Shown here: in pieces, positions 18,839-26,820 of the stretch
How the letters are laid out: each line of letters opens with the position of its first letter
Numbering within the stretch: the stretch's first letter is position 1
Origin: Bacillus sp. CH140a_4T
GTDB taxonomy: Bacteria > Bacillota > Bacilli > Bacillales > Bacillaceae_G
NCBI RefSeq assembly: GCF_008923725.1
Contig: NZ_WBPF01000023.1
Span: forward strand, 8,481 to 72,480
Direction of reading: 5' to 3'
Length of the DNA: 64,000 bases
Program-made: the position numbers and the translations under genes
The notes under the pieces: model-generated
Told to the model about the DNA's origin: nothing
The model's input: only the letters and a program-made list of their open reading frames with translations
Databases searched by the model: none

Positions 18839-19100
18839 GTTTCAAATGGTCTTCTTGATTGATCAAATGGCTATATTTTGGATTATTTGTACGCATTTCA
18901 TGAAGGCGACCTCCATGATTATTAATCCATGTTCGTACCACTTGTTCAGTCATTTCATCACCTTGATAACGACCTGATTTAGCATAAGTTGTTTGAAAGT
19001 CTTCCCACAATAATTCAACCCACGCACGAGCTTGTGCGTAAGAAAGTTTTTCATTTTTGCCTAATAATTCTTTTGTTAATGTTTCGTGAATATCATTCAT
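18834..19100 (-). CDS. yfhJ: YfhJ-like WVELL-motif protein
   Basis: 88-residue soluble protein with the hallmark WVELLWEDFQ (27-36) and the conserved WINNHGGRLHE (58-68) of the WVELL/YfhJ family. Function unknown. ATG 19100 is preceded by AAAAGGAGA. It is convergent with yfhP and divergent from sspK, matching the B. subtilis neighbourhood. No signal peptide or membrane segment. Confidence 0.85.
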   Translation of the reverse strand: MNDIHETLTKELLGKNEKLSYAQARAWVELLWEDFQTTYAKSGRYQGDEMTEQVVRTWINNHGGRLHEMRTNNPKYSHLINQEDHLKH

Positions 19101-19141
19101 GTTCTATTCTCCTTTTACCTATTTATTCCCTTAATTTCTAA

Positions 19142-19171
19142 AGGATAGTTTCTTCTATTTTGCACATTCTA
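19142..19171 (+). promoter_or_regulatory. Candidate sigma-G promoter of sspK
   Basis: AGGATA (19142-19147), 17-bp spacer, CATTCTA (19165-19171), against a sigma-G consensus of TGNATA and CATNNTA. It lies 53 bp before the sspK start codon. Spore SASP genes are normally sigma-G dependent. Confidence 0.45.
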
Positions 19172-19223
19172 TAAGTGATACTTCTTAAAGAGGTATCAAC
19201 TGATGATGAGGAGGGCGTTCGCA

Positions 19224-19382
19224 ATGGGTAAACAAGCCGAATTTTGGTCTGAGTCAAAAAACAACAGCAAAATCGATGGTCAGCCGAAAGCGAAATCACG
19301 CTTCGCTTCGAAACGACCTAACGGCACAATTAACACGCACCCACAAGAACGTATGCGTGCTGCAAACCAGCAGGAAGAATAG
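19224..19382 (+). CDS. sspK: Small acid-soluble spore protein K
   Basis: 52-residue minor SASP, beginning [11 protein letters not shown] and carrying the family stretch [20 protein letters not shown]. It is hydrophilic and basic, without cysteine. GAGGAGGG lies about ten bases before the ATG. In B. subtilis sspK also sits beside yfhJ. The protein is a spore-core component whose role is minor or unknown. It is followed after 46 bp by another small ORF in the same direction. Confidence 0.9.
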
Positions 19383-19428
19383 TACAGGTACAACCTAAAA
19401 AATTAACTTCCTACACGAGGTGATAAAG

Positions 19429-19581
19429 ATGAGCTACCGTGATCGCTTAGATAGTCGTTCTGAATTATTTAACCATACGTGGACTCGTCCGAAACATGCA
19501 AAAGCGCAAGTTAACGGACAGACGCAACAAACCCAGTCTCTCATTATATTGGCGAATGAATGTAAAAAACGCCAATTTTAA
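19429..19581 (+). CDS. Small YpzG-like protein
   Basis: 50-residue basic hydrophilic protein beginning MSYRDRLDSRSELF and containing WTRPKHAKAQVNGQTQQTQ. The pattern WxRPKxAxxQVNGxTQQTQ recalls the YpzG family of small Bacillus proteins, which I recall only in outline. GAGGTG with good spacing precedes the ATG and the frame is open to the stop, followed by a strong terminator. Probably cotranscribed with sspK and hence possibly a spore protein; function unknown. Confidence 0.7.
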   Translation: MSYRDRLDSRSELFNHTWTRPKHAKAQVNGQTQQTQSLIILANECKKRQF

Positions 19582-19615
19582 AATTTCCTATCTCCTGTAA
19601 CGCCTACCAAAGATG

Positions 19616-19648
19616 AAAACCAGAGAGATATTCGCTCTCTGGTTTTTA
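19616..19648 (+). terminator. Terminator after the sspK unit
   Basis: Perfect 12-bp stem AAAACCAGAGAG/CTCTCTGGTTTT with 7-nt loop and T run; it overlaps the end of the convergent yfhH gene. Confidence 0.9.
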
Positions 19649-19963
19649 TTTTTCTTGCAATAAGGAAATCGGTATTCCAATCTCTTCATTATCATTTTGC
19701 TTATGTCCCCAAGCAAATACCCCATTGAAATACGTAATTTCAAATAATATACCAGGTTCTTCTACCAATTCATATGTCTCACCAATATGGAATTTGTTTA
19801 TGTCAGTCATATAAGCGCGAGCCATTGCCATCTTTCGCATTAATACATCGAACTCATTTACAATTCCAAGTTGCTCAGCTTTTATTGCTTGCTCTTTCAA
19901 AGTCCCAATTTCTTCCCTCAGCTCATATGGTGTCATTTCACTGTAGCGCTTTGGCATATTCAT
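19646..19963 (-). CDS. yfhH: YfhH family protein (DUF1811)
   Basis: 105-residue protein of the YfhH/DUF1811 family: a helical N-terminal half starting around MPKRYSEMTPYELREEI and a C-terminal beta barrel-like half with FEITYFNGVFAWG. Structures of this family show an SH3-like fold, but no activity is known. GAGGGG precedes the first ATG; an ATG two codons later is possible. It lies 10 bp downstream of recX and is likely cotranscribed with it, as in B. subtilis. Confidence 0.9.
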   Translation of the reverse strand: MNMPKRYSEMTPYELREEIGTLKEQAIKAEQLGIVNEFDVLMRKMAMARAYMTDINKFHIGETYELVEEPGILFEITYFNGVFAWGHKQNDNEEIGIPISLLQEK

Positions 19964-19973
19964 CTTATTCCCC

Positions 19974-20786
19974 TCATCCCTCTTCGCGTTTCATCTGCAA
20001 AAATATCTCTATCTCATCCATAGAGAATCCTTTGCGATATAACGCTTGTTTCATCTTATTTTCGAATGTCCATCCATCATACTTCTTATATTTCTCATAA
20101 TATTTATTCCCATGATAGTGTAACGCTTCTTGTTGCTTTTCGTCATCTTTTTCGTCTTTCAATTCTTCCAAACAAATTTGAATCACATCTCTAGAATATC
20201 CTTTACGAATAAGCATTTCGTCTAACTTTAGCTTCATTTGTAAAAAGGAATGCTTTTGATAAGACCTTTTCTTCTTTTCTATAAGAAGTAAAGCATTCTC
20301 AATTTGCTTTTCCTTCGGATATTCTTCTAAACTATGCGTAATAATTAGATCCTGTACACCTTTATTTAACAACTCTCTTTTAATAACAGTGGGACCCTTT
20401 CGATTCACATTACTTTGCGTTCTCGTATATAAAACAGCGTACTCTTTATCATTAATATACCGGTCATGTAATAATTTCGAAACGACTTCAGAGATGATGG
20501 CCTGTCCCACTTCTTTTTTTCGTAAAAAATCTTCTATTTCTTGTTTCGTTCTCATTTGATAGGATAAATAGGAGATTGCTTGTAAATATGCTTTTTGTAC
20601 CTCTTCATTGTACAAAATATTTCCTAACGCTATTTCATCAATTTCTAAGCCCTTTTGTAATCCATGTTTTATTAAGATTACTTCATTCACACTAAATCCG
20701 TACTCTTCACCTTGACCTTTATCAATATAAATATTAAATCGTTCTTTCGATCGTTTTTGCACTTCTATTTTTGTAATGACAGCCAT
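19974..20786 (-). CDS. recX: RecA regulator RecX
   Basis: 270-residue RecX, modulator of RecA filaments in recombination and SOS. Length agrees with Bacillus RecX (about 265) rather than the shorter enterobacterial form. Typical three-helix repeats are seen: YLSYQMRTKQEIEDFLRKK, LHDRYINDKEYA, and the last repeat with ALYRKGFSMDEIE. Highly charged and helical. The ATG follows GAGAGGTGAG. Upstream of yfhH in one unit and divergent from yfhF. Confidence 0.93.
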   Translation of the reverse strand: MAVITKIEVQKRSKERFNIYIDKGQGEEYGFSVNEVILIKHGLQKGLEIDEIALGNILYNEEVQKAYLQAISYLSYQMRTKQEIEDFLRKKEVGQAIISEVVSKLLHDRYINDKEYAVLYTRTQSNVNRKGPTVIKRELLNKGVQDLIITHSLEEYPKEKQIENALLLIEKKKRSYQKHSFLQMKLKLDEMLIRKGYSRDVIQICLEELKDEKDDEKQQEALHYHGNKYYEKYKKYDGWTFENKMKQALYRKGFSMDEIEIFLQMKREEG

Positions 20787-20867
20787 ACTCTCACCTCTCT
20801 ATTATTTTAACATAGTCAAAGAACGTTTTTGCTTTTCAAGAATATATATAATGAGGAGGAAATAATT

Positions 20868-21773
20868 TTGAGAATCGCAATTTCTGGTGGTACCGGCTTT
20901 ATCGGTAAATACCTTTCTACTTTTTTTATTCAAAAAGGATATAATGTTTACATTCTTACTCGAAACAAAACTATTGAAACTTCCCACCCTAACCTTCAAT
21001 ACGTACAATGGACACCAGATTTACAAACATTCCCCCTCTCCTCTATTGATGTAGTTATTAATCTAGCTGGAGAGTCTATTAATAGTAGATGGACAAAGAA
21101 ACAAAAAGCCTCCATTTTAAACAGTAGAATTCAAACAACAAAAGGACTCATTAAACAATTGCAAACACTCCATGCAAAACCAAACACATTTATTAACGCA
21201 AGTGCTATTGGATACTATGGAACGTCTGAAACCGAGTCTTTTACAGAACAGCATGAGATTCCTGGAAATGACTTTTTAGCAAATACAGTATATTCATGGG
21301 AACAAGAAGCATCTAAAGCACGTTCTCTCGGAATACGAACAATCTACGCAAGATTTGGAGTCGTATTAGGTGCAGATGGAGGAGCTCTTCCAAAAATGCT
21401 ACTCCCCTATCAATTCTATATCGGAGGTACAATTGGCTCTGGAAACCAATGGTTATCATGGATTCATATAGACGATGTCGTTCGCCTGATTGATTTCATC
21501 ATACACAAAAAAGAAATTGATGGACCGCTTAACATTACAGCTCCCCTCCCTATAAGAATGAAAGAATTTGGAGAAACCATTGCAACTATAATGAAAAAAC
21601 CTCATTGGTTACCTGTCCCTTCATTTATGCTTCACACTTTACTTGGTGAGATGAGCATACTTGTACTAGAAGGGCAACATGTATTACCTAGTAAAGCAAT
21701 TGAGCATGGGTATGAATACACATTTTCGGCAATAGACCATGCATTACAAAATATACTTTTGCATACAATGTAG
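20868..21773 (+). CDS. yfhF: SDR39U1-type NAD(P)-dependent epimerase YfhF
   Basis: 301-residue extended short-chain dehydrogenase of the TIGR01777 group. N-terminal dinucleotide motif GGTGFIGKYL follows immediately after the start; SAIGYYG (about 116-122) contains the active-site Tyr region, and the C-terminal half carries the DUF1731-like segment ending before the stop. The start is TTG 20868, eight bases after AGGAGG; the longer frame from 20829 has no ribosome site. Reaction unknown; homologous to YfhF, which lies next to recX in B. subtilis. Confidence 0.9.
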   Translation: MRIAISGGTGFIGKYLSTFFIQKGYNVYILTRNKTIETSHPNLQYVQWTPDLQTFPLSSIDVVINLAGESINSRWTKKQKASILNSRIQTTKGLIKQLQTLHAKPNTFINASAIGYYGTSETESFTEQHEIPGNDFLANTVYSWEQEASKARSLGIRTIYARFGVVLGADGGALPKMLLPYQFYIGGTIGSGNQWLSWIHIDDVVRLIDFIIHKKEIDGPLNITAPLPIRMKEFGETIATIMKKPHWLPVPSFMLHTLLGEMSILVLEGQHVLPSKAIEHGYEYTFSAIDHALQNILLHTM

Positions 21774-21912
21774 TACTTCTAAAACACAGTTTTACAGGGG
21801 CCCTTTCAAAACTTTTATTTTCTAGAATCCGGAGCATTATTACACAAATAATCTTTCAGTTACTTTCCCTTAAATTCCATTAACATTATAAAGTAACAGA
21901 AATGAGGTACCT

Positions 21913-23043
21913 ATGAAAATATTGCTCAAGCAAGCCATTGTCTATCCTATTACATCCCCAAAATTTCAAGGGGATGTACTCGTTATAGGGGAACGAATTG
22001 CCGAGGTCAAGCCTACCATTCAACCTACTCAAGATATGACAGTTATAGACGCGCGTGCTCTTCATCTCTTACCCGGATTTATTGATGTCCATACTCATCT
22101 TGGTCTCTATGATGAAGGTACTGGTTGGGCTGGCAATGATGCAAATGAAACATCTGAAGTTTCAACACCACATATCCGTTCTTTGGACGGAATCCACCCT
22201 TTTGATATTGCATTTCAAGATGCTGTACAAAATGGCATCACAACTGTTCACGTTATGCCAGGAAGTCAAAACATTATCGGTGGTACGACTTGTGTAATAA
22301 AAACAGCTGGAACTTGCATTGATCATATGATTATTCAAGAGCCTGCTGGCTTAAAAATTGCCTTTGGAGAAAATCCTAAAAAAGTCCATAGTAATGGAAC
22401 AAAAGAATCCATAACACGTATGGGAATTATGGGATTACTTCGGGAATCATTCTATGAGGCACAGCATTACGGACATGAAGCTGATTTTCGAATGCTTCCT
22501 ATCTTAAAAGCATTACGCCGCGAAATACCCGTACGTATCCACGCTCACCGAGCAGATGATATTAGTTCTGCTCTACGCTTTGCAACAGAATTCAATCTCG
22601 ATTTACGTATTGAACATTGTACAGAAGGACACTTTATTGTTGAAGAACTTTCGAAACACAATTTGAAGGTTTCAATTGGCCCCACTCTTACACGCCGTTC
22701 TAAAATCGAACTAAAAAACAAAACATGGGATACTTACCATATATTATCGAAAAATGGAGTAGAAGTTTCTATAACAACCGATCACCCTTATACACCAATT
22801 CAATATTTAAATGTTTGTGCTTCTGTCGCAGTAAGAGAAGGATTAGACGAAAAAACGGCACTAGAAGGAATCACTATATTTCCAGCACGAAATTTACGTT
22901 TAGAGGATAGAATTGGAAGCATTGAGGTTGGAAAAGACGCTGATCTCGTGTTATGGACTCATCATCCTTTCCATTATTTAGCCAAGCCTGTACTAACCAT
23001 GATTGACGGAAAAATAATTTACAAAAAAAATAAAAAAAACTAG
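21913..23043 (+). CDS. Amidohydrolase (imidazolonepropionase-like)
   Basis: 376-residue metal-dependent hydrolase of the COG1228 type. Metal ligands visible are HTH in GFIDVHTHLG (about 59-68), HAH in RIHAHRADD (about 212), RIEHCTEGH (about 236) and TTDHPY (about 290). The C-terminal NLRLEDRIGSIEVGKDADLV stretch is the standard return strand of the composite domain. No lysine carboxylation site is obvious. The substrate is not assignable; relatives cleave cyclic amides or peptides. GAGGT lies upstream of the ATG. It appears monocistronic; an A-rich end and the GNAT leader promoter follow. Confidence 0.85.
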   Translation: MKILLKQAIVYPITSPKFQGDVLVIGERIAEVKPTIQPTQDMTVIDARALHLLPGFIDVHTHLGLYDEGTGWAGNDANETSEVSTPHIRSLDGIHPFDIAFQDAVQNGITTVHVMPGSQNIIGGTTCVIKTAGTCIDHMIIQEPAGLKIAFGENPKKVHSNGTKESITRMGIMGLLRESFYEAQHYGHEADFRMLPILKALRREIPVRIHAHRADDISSALRFATEFNLDLRIEHCTEGHFIVEELSKHNLKVSIGPTLTRRSKIELKNKTWDTYHILSKNGVEVSITTDHPYTPIQYLNVCASVAVREGLDEKTALEGITIFPARNLRLEDRIGSIEVGKDADLVLWTHHPFHYLAKPVLTMIDGKIIYKKNKKN

Positions 23044-23052
23044 TTTATTTTT

Positions 23053-23081
23053 TTGACTAGATAAAGTATTATACGATTATA
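23053..23081 (+). promoter_or_regulatory. Candidate promoter of the tRNA-like/GNAT transcript
   Basis: TTGACT (23053-23058), 17-bp spacer, ATTATA (23076-23081); an 18-bp spacer gives TTATAA. Transcription would start near 23088, about 50 nt before the tRNA-like element and 195 nt before the acetyltransferase gene. Confidence 0.45.
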
Positions 23082-23138
23082 AACTGAATGAAACCATAAT
23101 CAATTTGTGTCGTGATTATCATTTTCAAATTGATGAAT

Positions 23139-23206
23139 GGGGAAGGCAAATGGTGCGCCACCAGCGTTAGAAACTGGTTCTAGTGGGTTCGATTCCCACC
23201 CCGAAA
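23139..23206 (+). ncRNA. tRNA-like element in the GNAT leader
   Basis: The stretch folds as a tRNA body: D-arm GGC/GCC (23145-23159) with GG in the loop, anticodon arm CCAGC/ACTGG (23161-23177, one C-A mismatch) with loop GTTAGAA giving anticodon TAG (23168-23170), 5-nt variable region, and a perfect T-arm GTGGG/CCCAC with loop TTCGATT (23183-23199). The acceptor stem is only GGG/CCC and no CCA end is encoded, so it is not an ordinary tRNA. The 3' T-arm strand is also part of the next terminator. I recall that a non-canonical tRNA-like RNA ('tRNA-Other') is described in B. cereus; whether this is it I cannot tell. A tRNA pseudogene is the null explanation. Confidence 0.6.
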
Positions 23207-23251
23207 TTTTTTAAAGATTGATATAAAAATTTCGAGGGTGGGGTGTTTTTT
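23195..23251 (+). terminator. Leader terminator competing with the T-arm
   Basis: Arms 23195-23211 and 23225-23242 pair over 17 bp (CCCACCC with GGGTGGG, one bulged A at 23235, then CGAAATTTTT with AAAAATTTCG), loop 13 nt, then T6 at 23246-23251. Positions 23195-23199 also form the T-arm 3' strand, so the two structures exclude each other. Confidence 0.8.
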
Positions 23252-23284
23252 CGTCATGCTACCCTCGTGTGAGGAGGAGTTAGT

Positions 23285-23842
23285 ATGTTAAAAAAACGCG
23301 ACTTACACGACAGCCACGTTCTATACGAGTTAATGGTGGATCCAGCTGTCTTCCCTTTTGTTCGTCAAAAGGCTTATTCATATGAGGAATATTTATTTTT
23401 AACAAAGCAAACGATTGAAGCTGAGGAGCGTGGGGAATTAATTTCACGCACAATTTTAGATGAGTGGGGTAACCCTATCGGAACAATTACTTTATTTGAT
23501 GTGCAAGAAAAAGCCGGATTCCTTGGAACATGGCTTGGCAAACCTTATCATGGAAAAGGCTATAATAAATTGGCAAAAGATTCATTTTTTAGTGAACTTT
23601 TCTATGAATTATATATTGAAACGATCTTTATGCGTATTCGCAAAATAAATATTCGCTCTATTAAAGCTGCAGAAAAATTACAATACGTAAATCTAGCAAA
23701 CGAAACAAGAAAAGCCGTTTATGATGAAATTAACGCAAATGAAGAAGTCTATAACTTATATGAAATCCCAAAAGATCAATATACACTTGCTACAATGCGA
23801 GATACAACGTTCCAAGATGCTCATCAATTAAAAGAAGCGTAA
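23285..23842 (+). CDS. GNAT family N-acetyltransferase
   Basis: 185-residue RimJ/RimL-like acetyltransferase. The region TWLGKPYHGKGYNKLAKDSFF (about 78-98) has the acetyl-CoA pyrophosphate-binding pattern (Q/R-x-x-G-x-G/A), here as Y-H-G-K-G-Y, followed by the IRSIKAAEKLQY stretch typical of the family. Substrate unknown; could be a small molecule or a protein N-terminus. GAGGAGG lies before the ATG. Its mRNA leader contains the tRNA-like element and a strong terminator, so read-through is probably regulated. Confidence 0.85.
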   Translation: MLKKRDLHDSHVLYELMVDPAVFPFVRQKAYSYEEYLFLTKQTIEAEERGELISRTILDEWGNPIGTITLFDVQEKAGFLGTWLGKPYHGKGYNKLAKDSFFSELFYELYIETIFMRIRKINIRSIKAAEKLQYVNLANETRKAVYDEINANEEVYNLYEIPKDQYTLATMRDTTFQDAHQLKEA

Positions 23843-23951
23843 TCTAAATTTTTAGAAAAAATAATTAATCATTGACATTTTGCATATACGTATATCACCC
23901 CATGTCTTTGGAAACGATAGATAGTGACTTTAGAACACGAGGTGATTTGTA

Positions 23952-24071
23952 ATGGATAAAAAGAAACGTGACAAAGCAAAAAACACATTATCTAGTACAC
24001 AAGAGGTTCTCTACCAACGAGAATTTCGCAAAGCAGATCGCGCAGCGGGTTATCGCTCGAAAAGTATTTAA
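23952..24071 (+). CDS. yfhE: YfhE-like small protein
   Basis: 39-residue, highly basic protein: MDKKKRDKAKNTLSSTQEV, then LYQREFRKADRAAGYR. This pattern matches the YfhE family of short Bacillus proteins as I recall it; B. subtilis yfhE lies next to yfhF. GAGGTG is well placed before the ATG, and the frame is followed by a terminator. Function unknown. Its presence keeps the yfh synteny although two genes and the tRNA-like element separate it from yfhF here. Confidence 0.75.
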   Translation: MDKKKRDKAKNTLSSTQEVLYQREFRKADRAAGYRSKSI

Positions 24072-24150
24072 AGTGAGAATGAATAATTAGAAGTTTTCCC
24101 CCCTAATTATTCATTCTCATTACATATTTTTTCTACGTGATAGAATAGAC

Positions 24151-24184
24151 AAAAAAGTTCCTTATAAAAAAGGAACCTTTTTTG
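24151..24184 (+). terminator. Terminator of yfhE
   Basis: Stem around GTTCCTT/AAGGAAC with A6 before and T6 after; one bulged base. Confidence 0.75.
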
Positions 24185-24376
24185 TGTGGATAATGTTATC
24201 CACACAATTTATAGAATTGTGAATAAATTCAACGAATCCTTCACAAGTTTATATGTTGTAACGCATAGTAAATGTTAGAATTGTGGATAGTTTTCTAAAA
24301 ATTGTGGACAATGTGGATATAGTTGTTAATATTTCGACTTTACTGTTTAATGCAAGCGCAATCTTCATGTGGATAA
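24185..24376. promoter_or_regulatory. DnaA-box cluster
   Basis: Seven boxes in 192 bp of non-coding DNA. Perfect TTATCCACA: 24185-24193 (minus), 24196-24204 (plus), 24368-24376 (minus). Accepted variant TTATTCACA: 24218-24226 (minus). One mismatch: 24282-24290, 24303-24311 and 24312-24320 (all minus). The first two boxes form a perfect 12-bp inverted repeat (24182-24193/24196-24207). This is not the origin: no dnaA, dnaN or rpmH is near. It resembles the DnaA-box clusters outside oriC that in B. subtilis restrain replication initiation, or it controls ugtP or yfhE. Confidence 0.75.
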
Positions 24377-24406
24377 GTTATTACTTTATCTTATAAAACA
24401 ATAAAG

Positions 24407-24435
24407 AACCCTCTTTAAACATATAAAAGAGGGTT
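24407..24435 (-). terminator. Terminator of ugtP
   Basis: Stem AACCCTCTTT/AAAGAGGGTT with 9-nt loop and T-rich minus-strand continuation, just beyond the ugtP stop. Confidence 0.8.
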
Positions 24436-24440
24436 TCATA

Positions 24441-25607
24441 TTAAGTAAATAATTGTGCAAGAGCAGGTGATTTAATAGGTATATGATTCGGTTCTACATG
24501 ATTTTCTGCCAAAATTGTATCCACAATATGACCAGCTGGCTCCGGACGATAAATGCTTTTCATCGCTTCTTTCATTTGAAGAAGCTTCATATCATCTTGT
24601 AATAACGCCTCTGTTTTTGCAAAAACCTCACTATCATCACGAATGACAACTGCAGCTCCTTTTCTTTCAAAGTACATCGCATTTTCATTTTCTTGTCCTG
24701 GAACAGGCTTATATAAAATGACAGGTACTTGCAATGCTGCCGCTTCACTTAACGTAATACCGCCTGGCTTCGTAATCATACAAGAAGTAACACGGAATAA
24801 TTCATCAATATGTTCAACATAACCAAATACTTTTAATGCATCAGGATTTTTTTCCTGTACCCCTAATAATTCCTGTTTTAACGCTTCATTTTTCCCACAA
24901 ACGACAACTACTTGTAAATCCGGTACTGACATAAATGATTGGCATAGTTCTTTTACACTTCCTAATACCCCATGAGCACCTGCTACAATTAGTAAAATCT
25001 TTTTATTCTTACATAACTGATATTTATTATATATAATGTCTGGATTTATCTTCAGCTCAAAACTACTACGAATCGGAATTCCAGTTTCAACAATTTGCTC
25101 CGCATGCACACCAATATCAATCATAATTTTTTTCACGTGATCAGTTGCTACAAAATAACGATCTACTTCCCGATGAATCCATATTTTGTGCACACAAAAA
25201 TCCGTTAATACATTATACACAGGAATTGAAATACCTGTTTGCTTTTTTAACTCTGGTACAGCTATGATCGGAAAAGTATTAATAACAATATCCGGTTTCT
25301 CCGCTTGTAAAAGTAATTTCAAACGTTTTCTTCCAAAGTTCGCATACCAAGATGCTATTTTTTTATCATAAATTTTTTCTACGCCATAATAAAACAAGCG
25401 GTATAATTCTTTTCCTATTGTATAACTTTTTAAATATAAATATTTTGTAATATCGGTTATAACTGGATGTGATTCTCCGAACAAATCGCATACAATTACA
25501 TCTTTAATTCCTTTTTGGCGAAATGTTTGTTCTAATGTTTTCGCTACTTGCACATGACCATTACCGTAATGTGCAGTTAATATTAAAACCTTGGGGTTTT
25601 TTATCAA
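24441..25607 (-). CDS. ugtP: Processive diacylglycerol beta-glucosyltransferase UgtP
   Basis: 388-residue GT28/MGDG-synthase family enzyme that transfers glucose from UDP-glucose to diacylglycerol, making the glycolipid anchor for lipoteichoic acid; in B. subtilis it also delays FtsZ assembly when nutrients are rich. Features: N-terminal [13 protein letters not shown] acceptor-side loop, C-terminal [14 protein letters not shown] nucleotide-sugar-binding motif. Peripheral membrane protein without a signal peptide. Start TTG 25607, nine bases after AGGAG. It is monocistronic here and not next to the genes that flank ypfP in B. subtilis. Identity matches my memory of the B. cereus sequence. Confidence 0.95.
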   Translation of the reverse strand: MIKNPKVLILTAHYGNGHVQVAKTLEQTFRQKGIKDVIVCDLFGESHPVITDITKYLYLKSYTIGKELYRLFYYGVEKIYDKKIASWYANFGRKRLKLLLQAEKPDIVINTFPIIAVPELKKQTGISIPVYNVLTDFCVHKIWIHREVDRYFVATDHVKKIMIDIGVHAEQIVETGIPIRSSFELKINPDIIYNKYQLCKNKKILLIVAGAHGVLGSVKELCQSFMSVPDLQVVVVCGKNEALKQELLGVQEKNPDALKVFGYVEHIDELFRVTSCMITKPGGITLSEAAALQVPVILYKPVPGQENENAMYFERKGAAVVIRDDSEVFAKTEALLQDDMKLLQMKEAMKSIYRPEPAGHIVDTILAENHVEPNHIPIKSPALAQLFT

Positions 25608-25995
25608 ACAAATCCACTCCTAGCTTATTGTTTCTCCATATTGCATATACGACAATAGGAAAAACATTTTCCTTAAAAATTACATAAACAGATTCTAATA
25701 CTTCTCTTTCAGCTATGTACCTGTCGTGGATATGCAAAGCATATAAGATTGACCCCTTAATCCTATCTGTGCTCATATCTTTACATTATACTTTCCTATA
25801 AGAGCTTTCGCAATAACTTACAAATGTTCTCTATTCCATGATACTCACTCTTTTACTTCTTAATTCTTTTTACTATTTTGATTTCCCTTTACAATTATGT
25901 AAATTTCTCCACTTATTCCTTACAAAAATATGGATATTCTATTTTCAGTATACTCTTTTCAATATATATACTCTAGGTTTTATTGTAAAGAAAGC
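25608..25995. other. Intergenic stretch without recognised features
   Basis: About 390 bp of AT-rich DNA upstream of ugtP and downstream of pflA. I see no convincing gene, RNA or repeat; the ugtP promoter must lie here but was not resolved. Confidence 0.4.
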
Positions 25996-25997
25996 AA

Positions 25998-26023
25998 AAA
26001 GCCTAACCCAATATTTGGATTAG
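25998..26023 (-). terminator. Terminator of pflA
   Basis: Minus strand stem CTAATCCA/TGGGTTAG (one G-U pair) followed by GGCTTTTTGCTTTC; its 5' arm includes the pflA stop codon. Confidence 0.65.
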
Positions 26024-26751
26024 ACTGCTTGTAAAATATGTCTTGCTTGTTCTACATTTTTTTCAGTAGGTGGTTCTACATTCGCAAGTGGATACTTATG
26101 TCCAAGTGCCTCCCATTTATATACACCAAGCTTATGGTATGGTAGCACTTCAACTTTCTGAACATTAGACAGCCTTTGAATAAAGCTAGATAATTTTTGT
26201 AGATCCTCTTCATCATCCGTAACACCAGGAACTAATACGTGTCGTACCCAAATCGGTTTATTTTTATCCGATAAATAACGAGCAAATTGTAAAATATGTT
26301 CATTTGGTTTCCCTGTTAATTTACGGTGTTTCTTTGAATCAATATGTTTCAAATCCAATAAAACTAAATCTGTGTAATCCATTAAAATATCTAGCTTATT
26401 TTGGAATTCTGGTTCTTCAGAATAACAACCACCCGAAGAATCAATTGTTGTATGGATTCCAACTTCCTTACATTTCTTAAATAATTCAATTAAGAAATCT
26501 AGCTGTAATAATGGCTCACCACCACTAACTGTTATACCGCCTCCAGAAGCTTCAATAAAAGGAAGGTAACATGTCACATCCTGCATTACTTCTTCAACTG
26601 TTATTTCTTTTCCTTTACCGATCTCCCACGTATCAGCATTATGACAATATTGACAACGTAATAAACACCCTTGTGTAAATATGACATAACGAATTCCTGG
26701 GCCATCAACAGTACCACAAGACTCTACAGAATGAATTCTTCCTTTTACCAT
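26020..26751 (-). CDS. pflA: Pyruvate formate-lyase activating enzyme
   Basis: 243-residue radical SAM enzyme that installs the glycyl radical on PflB. The CxxxCxxC cluster is C29, C33, C36 (CLLRCQYC); GGE motif [15 protein letters not shown] follows. Oxygen-sensitive, active under anaerobiosis. It lies 69 bp downstream of pflB with no clear terminator between, so the two probably form an operon. The ATG follows GGAGGAAGTAAC with good spacing. Confidence 0.97.
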   Translation of the reverse strand: MVKGRIHSVESCGTVDGPGIRYVIFTQGCLLRCQYCHNADTWEIGKGKEITVEEVMQDVTCYLPFIEASGGGITVSGGEPLLQLDFLIELFKKCKEVGIHTTIDSSGGCYSEEPEFQNKLDILMDYTDLVLLDLKHIDSKKHRKLTGKPNEHILQFARYLSDKNKPIWVRHVLVPGVTDDEEDLQKLSSFIQRLSNVQKVEVLPYHKLGVYKWEALGHKYPLANVEPPTEKNVEQARHILQAV

Positions 26752-26820
26752 GTTACTTCCTCCTTTATTGAAACAGCCTCCCTCTGCTATTTATAAAATA
26801 CAGAGGGACACTTTTTTCAC

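Noticed and set aside
21784-21813. GC-rich hairpin after yfhF (GGGGCCC core)
   Set aside because: Loop would be one base and the arms pair imperfectly; not a convincing terminator.
23044-23284. T-box or ordinary tRNA gene
   Set aside because: No T-box core or specifier stem seen, and the acceptor stem and CCA end of a functional tRNA are missing; kept instead as a tRNA-like element.
25561-25776. 71-codon minus-strand ORF overlapping the ugtP start
   Set aside because: No Shine-Dalgarno sequence, no recognisable protein, and it overlaps a well supported gene by 47 bp.
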